Below, one piece after another: positions 27,243 through 36,540 of a stretch of DNA of 64,000 nt. The notes below the pieces were generated by a model, which saw only the letters and a program-made list of their open reading frames with translations, was not told where the DNA came from and did not search any database. Origin of the DNA: Tricholomella constricta (taxonomy: Eukaryota; Basidiomycota; Agaricomycetes; Agaricales; Lyophyllaceae); NCBI GenBank assembly GCA_013368375.1, contig JAACJP010000039.1, positions 124,001 through 188,000 on the forward strand. The letters are read 5' to 3'. The first letter of the stretch is position 1. Each line of letters starts with the position of its first letter. Made by a program: the position numbers and the translations under genes.

Positions 27243-29771
27243 ATGACTATGGATAGCCATCATCTACACCGTCGCAAGTCCAGCAAGGATGAAGATGAAA
27301 ACATGGTCTTAATTGCTCGGCCAATGGAGCTTGAGCCTCAAGCACATGAAGTTCCCCTGGTTTCTGCGCCTCCGCCTCCTCGGAACCGTGTACAGTCTAC
27401 GCCGAATCACTATCAGCACACTCATAGCCGAAGCATCTCTTCTGTGGGCATGGGGCCTTCGCCTCCATCCGCTGGTCCCTTTCGCACCGGTTTTAACGTC
27501 CAACGCCCTTTGAATGGCATCAACGGCCATCCAGCTTCTCCATACCGATCATCCTTCGTGCCACCAAGTCCCGGACACGGTCGAACGCGCTCTATCTCGG
27601 CATTCACCCCTTCCGTTCACTCACCACTTGCATCCGCCTTTCCGCCGCCAATTGCATCAGTGTCATCCCCAACTCTTCATGCTTTCCCACCTACCGTACC
27701 TCACATGAATACCTCACATTCCGCACCCGACGGGAGCATCATGTCCCAGCCGCCAGTTAAACCTTCCCGTCGCCACGCGCGTTTGCACTCTCGAAATCTC
27801 TCCGTCTTTTTTCCGCGCCCTGGCTCCCTCCCACAGACCTCGATCTCCGAAGATGGCAGCCAAGAGCTTGAGATCCGCGTCGACGAAGAAGCCCCCATCA
27901 GCACTATCCCTTCCGCCGGGCTCAGAGTCAGTGTCCCCGGGTCTCGTCACGCAGCTCCCCCCACGCCGCTCGGGGCAGGTTTCACCTTTGGCGCTCGTCC
28001 CCCCTCGAGCGGGCCTACCCCGGAACTCATGACGGACCGGTCCCATACTCCCACTTCGTCGACCAGACGCGGCCACCACCACAAGCACTCGATGTCCCAC
28101 AGCTTCTTCTCGTTCCTCGAGCCCGGTATGCAGGGCGCCTCGCCACAAGCGCATGAGGAGCTCCACACGCAACCGACGCCCGTGCCTCTTTCGCCGTGGG
28201 CGCCGATCTCCGCGTTCCCTCAGTCCGCCAAGTCGACGACGGGGGCGTTCCCGCCACACACACCGGTGAGCCCCAATGGGAGCCAGCACAGCCTTCTGCT
28301 CACCCCCGAGAGTGAGTTCTTTCGCCATCGAGAGGAATACCCGTTCGGACAGAACGAGGACGCACAGGCGCAGACCAAGCCCGGGGCGCTGGCGGTGGGA
28401 ATCCTGCAGTTTGTGCTTGGCGCCTGGCTGTGGGTGTGTGGACAGCAGATCGGGTCATTGTCGGTCACGGGCCTTGGGTACTGGGTTGTGTTTGATGCGT
28501 TTGGGGTGGGGCTGGGCGGGGTCGTGCCGCATTGGCTGGAGCTTAGGCCGGCGAAGGCGGAGAGTGCGGAAGCGAGGGAGAGGAGAAGGATTCGGAGGTC
28601 GTACGGGTGCGTGTTGCGTGTGTTTGACTTGCGTTGGTTCGACTGACGCGGTTGGGGCAGGAATGCGCCAGTACAGACGGTTCTGATGTTCGCGCAGGCT
28701 GTGTATTTGATGTTCTCCTCTGTCTACGTGTGTAAGGAGACGGTGGAGCATCTTTTGCTTAGTGCTGGAGGTGGGGAGGGTCACCATCACCACCATGGCG
28801 ACGAGGATGAGAGTTTGGTCGGGTGCGTTTGAAGTTTCTGTATCCCAGCCTTCTCATTCTCATTTACACCACACAGAATCGAGTTCCCTGTCATCCTTGC
28901 TTTCATTACCCTTATCTCGATAATCGGGACATCACTCCTGTACGACAACCACGCGAAACTCGTCAATGGTGCGTAGAAAGCTATCTTCATACATACAAAG
29001 ACCCAAGCTGACATGCATCTACAGTGACGGGAAATAGGATACCAGCCCTCCGTACCGTTATCCGCTCTCTCTCCTCGTCGTCACGGTCCCAATCCCATGA
29101 CCCTCCGCCAACATCCGCCTTTGGGATCATGATCTCCAACCCCTTCGTCGCCAGCCCCCTCCTCTTCGCTTCCGCCATCCTCACTGTTGCACTTCTCGTT
29201 CCCAAGTAGGTTCAAGTCCCTTTTCCCAATTGAGAGTCGAATCAAATTGCTTATAACCTGAGTGCAGCCACCAACACAGGGCCTGCGACCTCTTGCTGGC
29301 GGCTCTGATCACAGTCGTGACGTTCAATCTCGCGTTCAAGGCATGTACAATCCTCGGCACGGTCTTACTACAGACCTCCCCTGCGCGGGGGACGGCAGGC
29401 GGCGGAAAGATGGATGCGTTCCTGCGGGCTATGCGCGAGGTGCGTTCTCTTCTCATTCTCTTTTCGTATCGTAGTCCCAATTATATTGATTGCTGCACAA
29501 TGCGCAGGTGGAACGCCACCCCCAAGTCGTGCACCTCCCCGCGCCGCACATCTGGCAACTGGCGCCGCTTCCGCAGTCGCACGCTGCGGGGGTGGAGTCG
29601 CTTGTGGTGACGATGGAGCTGCATGTGCGGCATGATTTGGGCGATGAGGACGTGTTGGCGCTCACGCGGTGGGCGTGGGAGAAGTGTGCGGGTGCGCTTG
29701 GGGTCGGGAGAGAGGGGGGAAGGGAGGGGGGAAAGAGGCCGGAGGTTACTGTTGGGATTGTTAGGGGCTAG
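27243..29771 (+). CDS. Zrg17-like CDF zinc transporter
   Basis: The start is the ATG at 27243. A first exon of about 450 codons has a disordered Ser/Pro/His-rich N-terminus containing HSRNLSVFFPRPG (near residue 180), a signature I associate with Zrg17, and histidine clusters such as RRGHHHKHS. Membrane segments begin near GALAVGILQFVLGAWLWVCG. After the intron starting near 28603 come further membrane exons, one with GEGHHHHHHGDED, a typical zinc-binding loop. Later introns fall near 28823-28876, 28969-29024, 29207-29268 and 29440-29507. The last exon is a cytosolic CDF tail ending in a G/E/K-rich stretch and TAG at 29769. Predicted role: half of a Zrg17/Msc2-type (ZnT5/6-like) heteromer that loads zinc into the ER or early secretory pathway. 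Exon edges are approximate. Confidence 0.75.
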
Positions 29772-29884
29772 TGTTGGAAGAGAAGGGAAGGGAAGGGAGG
29801 TGGAAATGGAGCAGTTTGGGAGAGTTGGATTCGACGTGTGTAACTTATCTGCGGTTTCTTTTCTTTAGTTCGGCACTTTTTCTT

Positions 29885-29972
29885 TACAGCAGGTCTCGAA
29901 TATAATGAGATTGCGCTGAAAAATTTCGACGTCATGATTTTTGAGAATGTTAGCAAATTTCCTTTTTGAGAT
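29885..29972 (+). repeat. Terminal inverted repeat, left arm of a split TIR element
   Basis: The arm begins TACAGCAGGTCTCG and runs about 88 bases with roughly five mismatches to the reverse complement of 46765-46851. The outermost TA on each side fits a TA target duplication around ends that start CAGCAGGTC. Without the LTR element and its 5-bp duplication the two arms would enclose only about 0.5 kb, the size of a MITE. Confidence 0.75.
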
Positions 29973-30177
29973 GACCCACAATTCGAGCTTGTACTACTAG
30001 TCGATTCAAGTTAATGCCACATCACTCTATCATGGTCAACCGACGAATCAGTGAAGACATCAAGGAATGTGCGCTTTCTCTATGGAACAAAGGCTGGGAA
30101 CTGCATCTTGAATAATCGTTTCCTCGATCCTTCGAATCTCGTCAAGGTCGTCCTGATCATGACTCTCAGGGTACTGA

Positions 30178-30182
30178 AGTGG
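30178..30182. other. Target-site duplication AGTGG (left)
   Basis: AGTGG directly abuts the left LTR and is repeated at 46625-46629 directly after the right LTR. Confidence 0.9.
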
Positions 30183-30416
30183 TGTAACGGTTGTACGGGG
30201 TTGGGGGATCCTTGCGAGACACCAGACACGTTAAGCTAGACCAATCTGTGGGATTCTGCTAAGTACGTGTACAGGGTGAAGGTGCAAAGGATTATCTAAG
30301 CATAAACTGTACAGGACATTTATATACGCATAACAAAGATGGTCGTGCATTACCAGACGGTAATGCCAAACAGGTCGCGTCTCAATATAGATGTATTGTA
30401 ACGCGCCGTCGTTACA
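30183..30416 (-). repeat. 3' LTR of the outer element
   Basis: 234 bases, ends TGTAACGG and CGTTACA. A TATATA box lies near 30319-30326 when read on the minus strand (GCGTATATAAATG). It differs from the other LTR at position 2 (G versus A) and near 30391 (T versus C). Confidence 0.95.
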
Positions 30417-30428
30417 CACCCCCCTTTG
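30417..30428 (-). other. Polypurine tract of the outer element
   Basis: Read on the minus strand, AAAGGGGGGGTG directly precedes the 3' LTR, as expected of the plus-strand primer site. This confirms the element's orientation. Confidence 0.8.
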
Positions 30429-30570
30429 AGATCAATGTATGATCTCAGCAGATGGATGTGCATGGTTATTATTATAAGTACAAAGCGTGAGTATACAACT
30501 CCCGCTCAATTAGTGATCGCGTATGTATTTCGACGACTACCATGACTGTGGCGTACACTCGACGTTGTCG

Positions 30571-32771
30571 TTAAGCCTTCTCGACTACATCCATCGCATG
30601 GTCATCAGAAGCGTTAGCCTCTGGTAGAAGGACCAGTGGTGCGGATGAACTAGATGGAGCAGAGGGTGCTGGCGACGTAGTGGACTCGATAGTTGGGAGC
30701 GGAGGACCTTCCACCATAGGTGGTGGCGCAGGCGGGTCAGTGGTATCGTTAAACACCAGATCGCCGTCGTAGAGTACAGTAGCTTCGCGGTCACGTCCGG
30801 TGATGAATTTCATCGACGTGATGTCGTATCCTACAGGGTGTAGGCCGCGAGCGTGCGCAGTGTCCAGTCCTCGCTCTTTCTCGCAGTCGAGTAGTACGTG
30901 GAGTCTAGCGATATCATCGCGGGTCGGCTGTCGCCATCCATCCCATTGAGGAATGGCCGGGGGTATCCCGTAACGACATAGCCGAACAAGTCGGTCGTCG
31001 TCCACATTGTCGTATAGTGTACGATCAATTGTGGTTCCCGTATAATGCGCATCCAAGTAGTGGAGGCCGTAGGGATAGGCGTGATCAATCCAAGCAACGG
31101 GTAGTCGATTGGCAAGAAGAGTACGGATTACATCCGTTTCGGTTAAGTTGGCGGCATGCTCCTCAGGAAGAGCTAAGCGACCAAGGCTTGCCGTAGAAGG
31201 TAAGTGGTCGGGGATGCGATCCAATGGGTGAATGGCATTCCACGAGTCCACCGCTTCTCGATAGAGGTTCGGTCGAGCAATGATCATGGCGTATAGGCGC
31301 ATGAACGCGACTCAAGATGCGGCTCGGGTAGGGCTCATGGCACGACCAAGGGCGTACCCGACCACAGTGCGGAAGTGGATCGAGAAGTTGTAGTCGATCA
31401 CTAGACCGCTGTATACGTTGTCTAGGCCTGGCCTTCCGTGGTGTACAATATATTGTCCCCACACGTTGAAGTCCAGGGCTTGCGATACCGATGGTATGGG
31501 TAAACCCGCACCTCGGGTTTGAGGGTTGCGCGCTGAAGTGGACAATACTCCAGCGGGCGGTGGTAACACAGGTCGTGTCCACGCAGCGTCATCGCGTATC
31601 GATGGTTTGTGAGCCGGATCGAAGTATTCTCGTTGAAGGATAAACTTCATAGTCCGGTCTCTGTGGGGTTCGGCGTATCGTGAAGCGATACGATAGAAGT
31701 CCCAGAGTAGGTAGTGGGCTTCCACACGGTCGGTATCCATGTTGAAGTTATCGTCACGGAACTGAACCAGATTGCAGATGTCTCGAGGGGACATAGGGAA
31801 CCCACGAGGTGCACACTTGTACAAAGGTGAGCCTGTCGCATTGAATGCGGTTTTGTGTTCACGTTCGTATTCTAGAGCGCGACTAGCGCTCTGAGAGGCA
31901 AACACCGTATTACTGTACGGTGACCAGTACAGGCGTCGGTGAAGTAGTCCACCAAACGCGTTGTGGCATTCGGGAGTACCATTGATGTGTAGTACGCCAA
32001 TAGTATCTGGAATGCGTCCGACGAATGTCTCGAAGTTAACTGAGGACCCTGCGTCCGACTACGCTTGTCGGTATAAGGCATCGCGTTCGGCGATGCGGGG
32101 CGCTTACGTAGCGCGCGTTGCAGCTCCTCGGTGATGTGGCGTTTAGCCATAGTTTGCTGGTCAACTTCTCGTTGAAGGCGGTCAATGGTGTCGAGTAGTT
32201 GTCCTATCACGACCCTTGCCATTCCATCATGGATAAAGTCGACTACAAAGTCGGGTGCTACTCCGACGGTCTCGAGGCGGTTGAATATACCGTCTCGAGT
32301 ATTTCCGTGAGAGTTCGAGGGATTTCCTTCCTTCTCTTCGACGGCTCGTTCACCCCCCTTTGGGCGGTGTGGTTTGTTACCACCACGCTGGTGTGAGGGG
32401 CGTCCCATCTCGACGCTTCTGTTCTTAGCATCAGGCAGCTGTCCAGGCTCGAGTTGCCCTGCTCCATGTCCATCGACATCCATTGGGGCGTGCAGGCGCT
32501 CAACGGCGGGTCCAGGAGCAGGCGTCTCGCCTGTGTTGGAAGGATTCTGTCCTTCGAACGGCTGATAGCTCGGTACCATTGTTGGCTGGTATGCTATCGA
32601 TCCAAACGACAGTGGAGACTGTGCTTGGTTTTGCGGTTGCGTAGTTTGTTGCGCATGTTGTACGCGAGGTGAATTACTCGTAGCGCTGCGGTTATTGCGA
32701 CCGCGGCGTCCACGCGTTCCTCCCCCTCTTGAGTTTCCTCGAAAACTCAGTGATTCTTGTCCAGACGACAT
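30571..32771 (-). pseudogene. Extra ORF downstream of pol in the outer element (broken)
   Basis: It starts at ATG 32771, just after the chromodomain end. The N-terminus is rich in RG/RGG (FRGNSRGGGTRGRRGRNNR), then disordered and basic. A helical segment with coiled-coil character follows (LLDTIDRLQREVDQQTMAKR). A one-base frameshift near 32043 shifts the reading into 31905-31312, with NTVFASQSASRALEYEREHK. In-frame TGA at 31312-31314 separates it from a final part (31302-30571) with a Pro/Ser-rich acidic tail ending in MDVVEKA. Intact, it would be about 730 residues. It sits where env-like genes sit in some retroelements, but I see no signal peptide or membrane segment. Function unknown; RNA binding by the RGG part is inference. 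Confidence 0.7.
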
Positions 32772-32912
32772 TAGGTGCGATTTCTAGTGATAGTGGTAGT
32801 GCACAAGGGGGCAGAGAGAAAATTTTTCGCTCCCCCGATCGGAGCTCCACTCGATCGAAGTGATCGAGTCCAGCCACGCTGTGGCTGTGTGGCGCACATT
32901 GCATGCCACACC

Positions 32913-33167
32913 TCAGCGCAGCTTTGCGAGCTGCGATATACGCTTCACCCCCTGGAGCTCGAGGTATCTATCGAGAGCTGCCAGGGATTCGCAGTGCTCA
33001 CGCGGCTCCCACGTAGTGTCCCCCAGGGACCATCGAACTTGAAATTCAATGGCGCCCTCGGACCACCTATGTCCCAGAATCTCCTCGACGAACCACTCGT
33101 GGTCGTCTGGTGCACCAAAGTCGTAAGGCTCTGGGTGCGCTCGATTCGGGAACAGTGCGTCCTCCAT
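32913..33167 (-). pseudogene. Chromodomain end of outer-element integrase (frameshifted)
   Basis: EWFVEEILGHRWSEGAIEFQ, then VRWSLGDTTWEPREHCESL is a chromodomain-like module with the expected aromatic and W-E-P positions. It lies one frame away from the integrase body; a single-base indel near 33180 would join them. Chromodomains steer chromovirus integration to particular chromatin marks. Confidence 0.8.
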
Positions 33168-33179
33168 ACGGTCTCAGCA

Positions 33180-34335
33180 CGGACACATGAAACTTCGCGT
33201 GTAAGCGGCGCTGCTGAAGCGCGGAAGGCAGTTCCAACGTATAATTTGACGTTTCTGGCTCTGCCTTCAAGACACGATAAGGCCTCACGAACTTGGGGCA
33301 CAACTTGCGTGCTCTACCCTTTGGAAGATTTAAGTTCTTCGTAGATAGGTAAACTAAATCGCCAGTGCTAATCTTAGGATCATCACTCCGGCGTTTATTC
33401 GCATTCAGCGCTTGGAATACGCGGGCCTCGATAATAGCATCATGGGCTTCCGCGAGATTCGAAAGGGCTTGTTCTGCGAACTGGCGAATACCCCGAGGAA
33501 TCACATTATCACTGCGAATTTCCTTGATCATGGAGGGCATGTATCCGCTGTTGAGTTCGAATGGCGCGTATTTGGTTGTCTCCGATATACTCGCATTAAG
33601 TGCGAACTCGGTCATATCTACGCGATCGACCCAGTCTTTCTGGTCGTGGCGCACCACAGTACGGAATATTTGTCCGATACTGCGGTTTGCACGCTCAGTC
33701 TGTCCATCCGTTTGAGGATGAAACGATGTGGACATGAGCAGTTTCGATCCAAGGATCTTGTGAAGTTCTCGCCACCATTTGGAGGTGAACTTCGAGTCCC
33801 TATCGCTCACGATGGAACTAGGAAGACCATGCAGACGAACAATCTCGCGCATGTATATCCAGGACAATTCCGACGCGGTCATGCGCGTATGTACTGGAAT
33901 TAAATGCACCATGCTCGTCATGCGGCACATAATAACCCACAGGTAATTATAGCCTTTTGATTCAGGGAACGGGCCTATAAAGTCCGTTCCGATGGAGTCC
34001 CATGGTTTAATGGGCACTGGTAGCGAATGTATTTTGCCGGCAGGTTTTTGATTCAAACCCTTGGCTCGCTGACATGACTCACAAGTTTGACAGAACTTGC
34101 GAACTTCTGCGGTAATGGTGGGCCACCAGTACCAGCGTCGGAGGTATTCCGTGGTACGCTGGGCTCCAAAGTGTCCAACGGACGTATGTGCTTGTTCTAT
34201 GAGTTGAGTGATCAATTTACGATCACGAGGAACACATAGAACTTCTACGCCGGCTGGATTCGTTGTCCAAATTAACGCATCTCGGTGTGTAAAATGCGTG
34301 AATTCACCGGGTTTGTCCATTATTACCGTGAACAA
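33180..34335 (-). pseudogene. Integrase of the outer element (frameshifted at both ends)
   Basis: The zinc-binding HHCC is visible (AHTSVGHFG ... CQTCESCQRAKG). The catalytic D,D,E residues lie in SIGTDFIGPFPES, SSIVSDRDSKF and TDGQTERANRSI. A GPY/F-like module follows (KFVRPYRVLKAE). The first visible ATG (position 34320 region) is internal to the polyprotein. A one-base shift near 34335 separates it from the upstream linker, and another near 33180 from the chromodomain. Family role: inserts the cDNA into the host chromosome. Confidence 0.85.
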
Positions 34336-34336
34336 T

Positions 34337-34669
34337 TTATCGGTTTTGTTTCCGTACTACTTCCAGGACTGAAGCATCGCCATTCCGTGGGTGTGGGTCT
34401 GGACGCAGCGCAGGTGCGGGCTGTTGAAACAATGCCTCGCCCAACGTTTGTTCGCGTTCTGAAGTAGCCCCATCCGGTTGTTGACCGGTCGAGGATTCAG
34501 ACTGTACGGTAGGTTGCTGAAACTCTTCCAGGATGGCGGCTTCGATTTCTCGATCCTCACGCCGTTCCTGGAGGCGGCGACTACGCCTCACTTCCACGTC
34601 CTGCATGGCTCGGATTTCAATAACTCGTTCAGCCACTTCTTGCAGTCGTGAAGGTGGGAGATCCTCTCC
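34337..34669 (-). pseudogene. RNase H-integrase linker of the outer element
   Basis: A charged, Arg/Glu-rich stretch (EVRRSRRLQERREDREIEA) just downstream, in element order, of the inner insertion. It continues the pol reading from 41041 after the target duplication, but a one-base shift close to the junction puts it out of frame. Confidence 0.6.
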
Positions 34670-34674
34670 GTCTG
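34670..34674. other. Target-site duplication GTCTG (left, inner element)
   Basis: GTCTG abuts the inner left LTR and is repeated at 41036-41040 after the inner right LTR. Confidence 0.9.
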
Positions 34675-35171
34675 TGTTAGGGGAACACCTGTTTGGTGAT
34701 CACGTGACCATCCGATTCCTCGGACGAGCACGTGACCGACCGCTCCCCAGATGATCGCGATCCCGACCCCGACGCTCCGCCCCAAGCATCGGTGTACATA
34801 CTTATAACTTCCTGTCGTTACTTCCCCTTCCAGCGCGCGCCCGATCCCGATTCCCGACATCCTGACGTCGGTCACCCGACCTCGTGCGCCTGCACCCTGA
34901 GCCACGAGGATCGGACAGCGTCGGGAACGTGTACATACACGCGCCGCTGCCCATCCGTTATCATTTACGTACCATACACCCCAGAGAGCCGGCCCTCAAG
35001 TAGTTACTCGTATATAGTCATCCTCCTGACATGGGGGAATCCTTTACTCTATTCTCATTGGATTCCCCTCTGCCAGGTAGGTCTACTTACGTTCTCTCTA
35101 ATCGTACATAATATAACATTGGATTCCCCTCTGCCAGCACGACTAAGCTCTGCGCTGAGGTCGCCCTAACA
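34675..35171 (+). repeat. 5' LTR of the inner element
   Basis: 497 bases. TATATAG at 35011 is a good TATA box; the transcript is expected to begin about 30 bases on, at 35042-35044. Short open frames inside the LTR occur identically in both copies and are not genes. Confidence 0.95.
35044..35055 (+). promoter_or_regulatory. Predicted transcript 5' end, complementary to the priming site
   Basis: TTACTCTATTCT lies 28-33 bases after the TATA box at 35011 and is the exact reverse complement of AGAATAGAGTAA at 35174-35185. If the RNA starts here, its 5' end can fold onto the priming site, as in the Tf1 family. Confidence 0.7.
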
Positions 35172-35173
35172 GC

Positions 35174-35185
35174 AGAATAGAGTAA
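35174..35185 (+). other. Self-priming primer-binding site (inner element)
   Basis: AGAATAGAGTAA begins two bases after the 5' LTR. It does not start with the TGG of a tRNA primer site but pairs over 12 bases with the predicted RNA 5' end at 35044-35055. Confidence 0.7.
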
Positions 35186-35298
35186 CTCTAGAAACCCGAC
35201 GAAGCCGACCGATCCGCTTCCGCGCCGAAACACGCGTCTGCTACACGCGACCGTCCAACGCGCGCTCGCCCCGATCGCCCGTCCAGTCCCGTTTCGAG

Positions 35299-36507
35299 AT
35301 GTCCGAATTTGGTGACATGTCGCAGCGACCGTTCTCTCCATTCCTCACGACGGAGGAGCGGTTGGCGAATATGGAAGCCACAATTTCGGCTCTCTCTGCC
35401 TCCAATACCTCCAACTCGGCCTCTATGGACCGCCTCTCCGCTCTTTTCGAAAAATTCATGTCGGGGACACCCCCCAATCCCACCCCCGCTGCTCCCGAAG
35501 CAGACACGACCCCCCCGCCGCCTGAGACGACCACCCCGCTGCCAGGCTCTCCGCGATCGGGATCGCACCACCTCCGACCGTCGCCCCCTCCCATTTACGA
35601 CGGCGCCCGATCGGGCGGTCGCGCGTTCTTGAACGCCTGCAAGCTCTACTTCTCCTTGTGCGGGGGAAGTTTCGCCGACGACCACGCCCGAATAGTATGG
35701 GTGCTGTCGTACATGCAGCACGGGCGAGCCGCCGACTTCGTCAGTCGGGTGTTCCAGTTCGGAACCGCCAAGGACGTCTTTCCCGCCTGGAAGGACTTCG
35801 AAGACACCTTCCGTGGCGAGTTCTTCCTCTTCGACGAGGTCGCCGATGCCGCGCTCATCCTGGAGTCGACGGCGTACTTCCAGAACGGTCGATCGATCGA
35901 CGAGTACATCGACTCGTTCCGATCCCTGTGGGTCAAGGCGGGCTACCCAGATGGGCGTCACCTGGTCCTCAAATTCCGTCGGGGAATGGACCCGAAGCTC
36001 TCGAGGCGACTCGGAAGCATCACCACGGGTCGCCCGCACGATGAGAAGATTGAGGAGTGGCTGAGGATCGCTCGTTCTCAAGACTTCATCATGAGGTCGG
36101 AGGACGACTTCCACCGTCGGATGGTCCCGACAAAGGCGCCCGACAGCCGCCCGCCCACCACCGCAGCTGCACGATGGGTGTTCGCTACTGCCCCTGCTCC
36201 CGCTCCCGCTCCCCCCGCCCCCCGCGCTCCTGCCGCACCAGCCCCCAGGCCGATCCCCCAGGGCATCCCAATGGACGTAGATCGGATGCGCGATCGAGTC
36301 GCGCCTGCCGACGACCACTGTTTTCGGTGCAAGAAAAAGGGTCACTACTCTCGTGACTGCCCTTTGCGCTGGGACGTGCGCCACATGCTCGATGATGAGC
36401 TGGAGGCGCTTATCATGGAACGTCTAGCTCGCAAGGACGCAGTCCCCGCCGACCCGACTCCATCGTCGGCCGACGCGACCGCCTCCGACGCCGAGGAGGG
36501 TTTTTAA
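35299..36507 (+). CDS. Gag of the inner element
   Basis: 402 residues from ATG 35299 after a 127-base leader. The N-terminus has a helical segment (TTEERLANMEATISALSA) and a Pro/Thr-rich linker. A capsid-like core follows (GGRAFLNACKLYFSLCGGSF, FEDTFRGEFF, LWVKAGYPDGRHLV). The C-terminus has a CCHC zinc knuckle CFRCKKKGHYSRDC near residue 340. This is the retrotransposon_gag fold of Ty3/Gypsy, forming the virus-like particle that packages the RNA. Gag stops at TAA 36505-36507, right after a slippery heptamer. Confidence 0.95.
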   Translation: MSEFGDMSQRPFSPFLTTEERLANMEATISALSASNTSNSASMDRLSALFEKFMSGTPPNPTPAAPEADTTPPPPETTTPLPGSPRSGSHHLRPSPPPIYDGARSGGRAFLNACKLYFSLCGGSFADDHARIVWVLSYMQHGRAADFVSRVFQFGTAKDVFPAWKDFEDTFRGEFFLFDEVADAALILESTAYFQNGRSIDEYIDSFRSLWVKAGYPDGRHLVLKFRRGMDPKLSRRLGSITTGRPHDEKIEEWLRIARSQDFIMRSEDDFHRRMVPTKAPDSRPPTTAAARWVFATAPAPAPAPPAPRAPAAPAPRPIPQGIPMDVDRMRDRVAPADDHCFRCKKKGHYSRDCPLRWDVRHMLDDELEALIMERLARKDAVPADPTPSSADATASDAEEGF

Positions 36508-36540
36508 TTACACAACGGGTGGAACGTACGCCCCCGTTGT
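36498..36540 (+). promoter_or_regulatory. -1 ribosomal frameshift module at the gag/pol junction
   Basis: The heptamer G GGT TTT (36498-36504) fits X XXY YYZ in the gag frame, immediately before the gag stop TAA. After a 7-base spacer, ACAACGGG (36512-36519) pairs perfectly with CCCGTTGT (36533-36540) around a 13-base loop. Slipping back one base enters the pol frame, which is open through this point. Confidence 0.8.

Noticed and set aside
30571..32771. The extra ORF as an env gene
   Set aside because: Its position suits env, but there is no signal peptide, membrane anchor or glycoprotein-like Cys pattern.
34732..35169. 145-codon frame inside the inner LTR, repeated at 40596-41033
   Set aside because: It lies wholly within the LTR in both copies over promoter sequence and is not expected to be a gene.
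36519..36521. GTG at 36519 as the real start of inner pol
   Set aside because: The frame is open further upstream into gag, and a frameshift heptamer plus stem is present, so a Gag-Pol fusion explains expression better.
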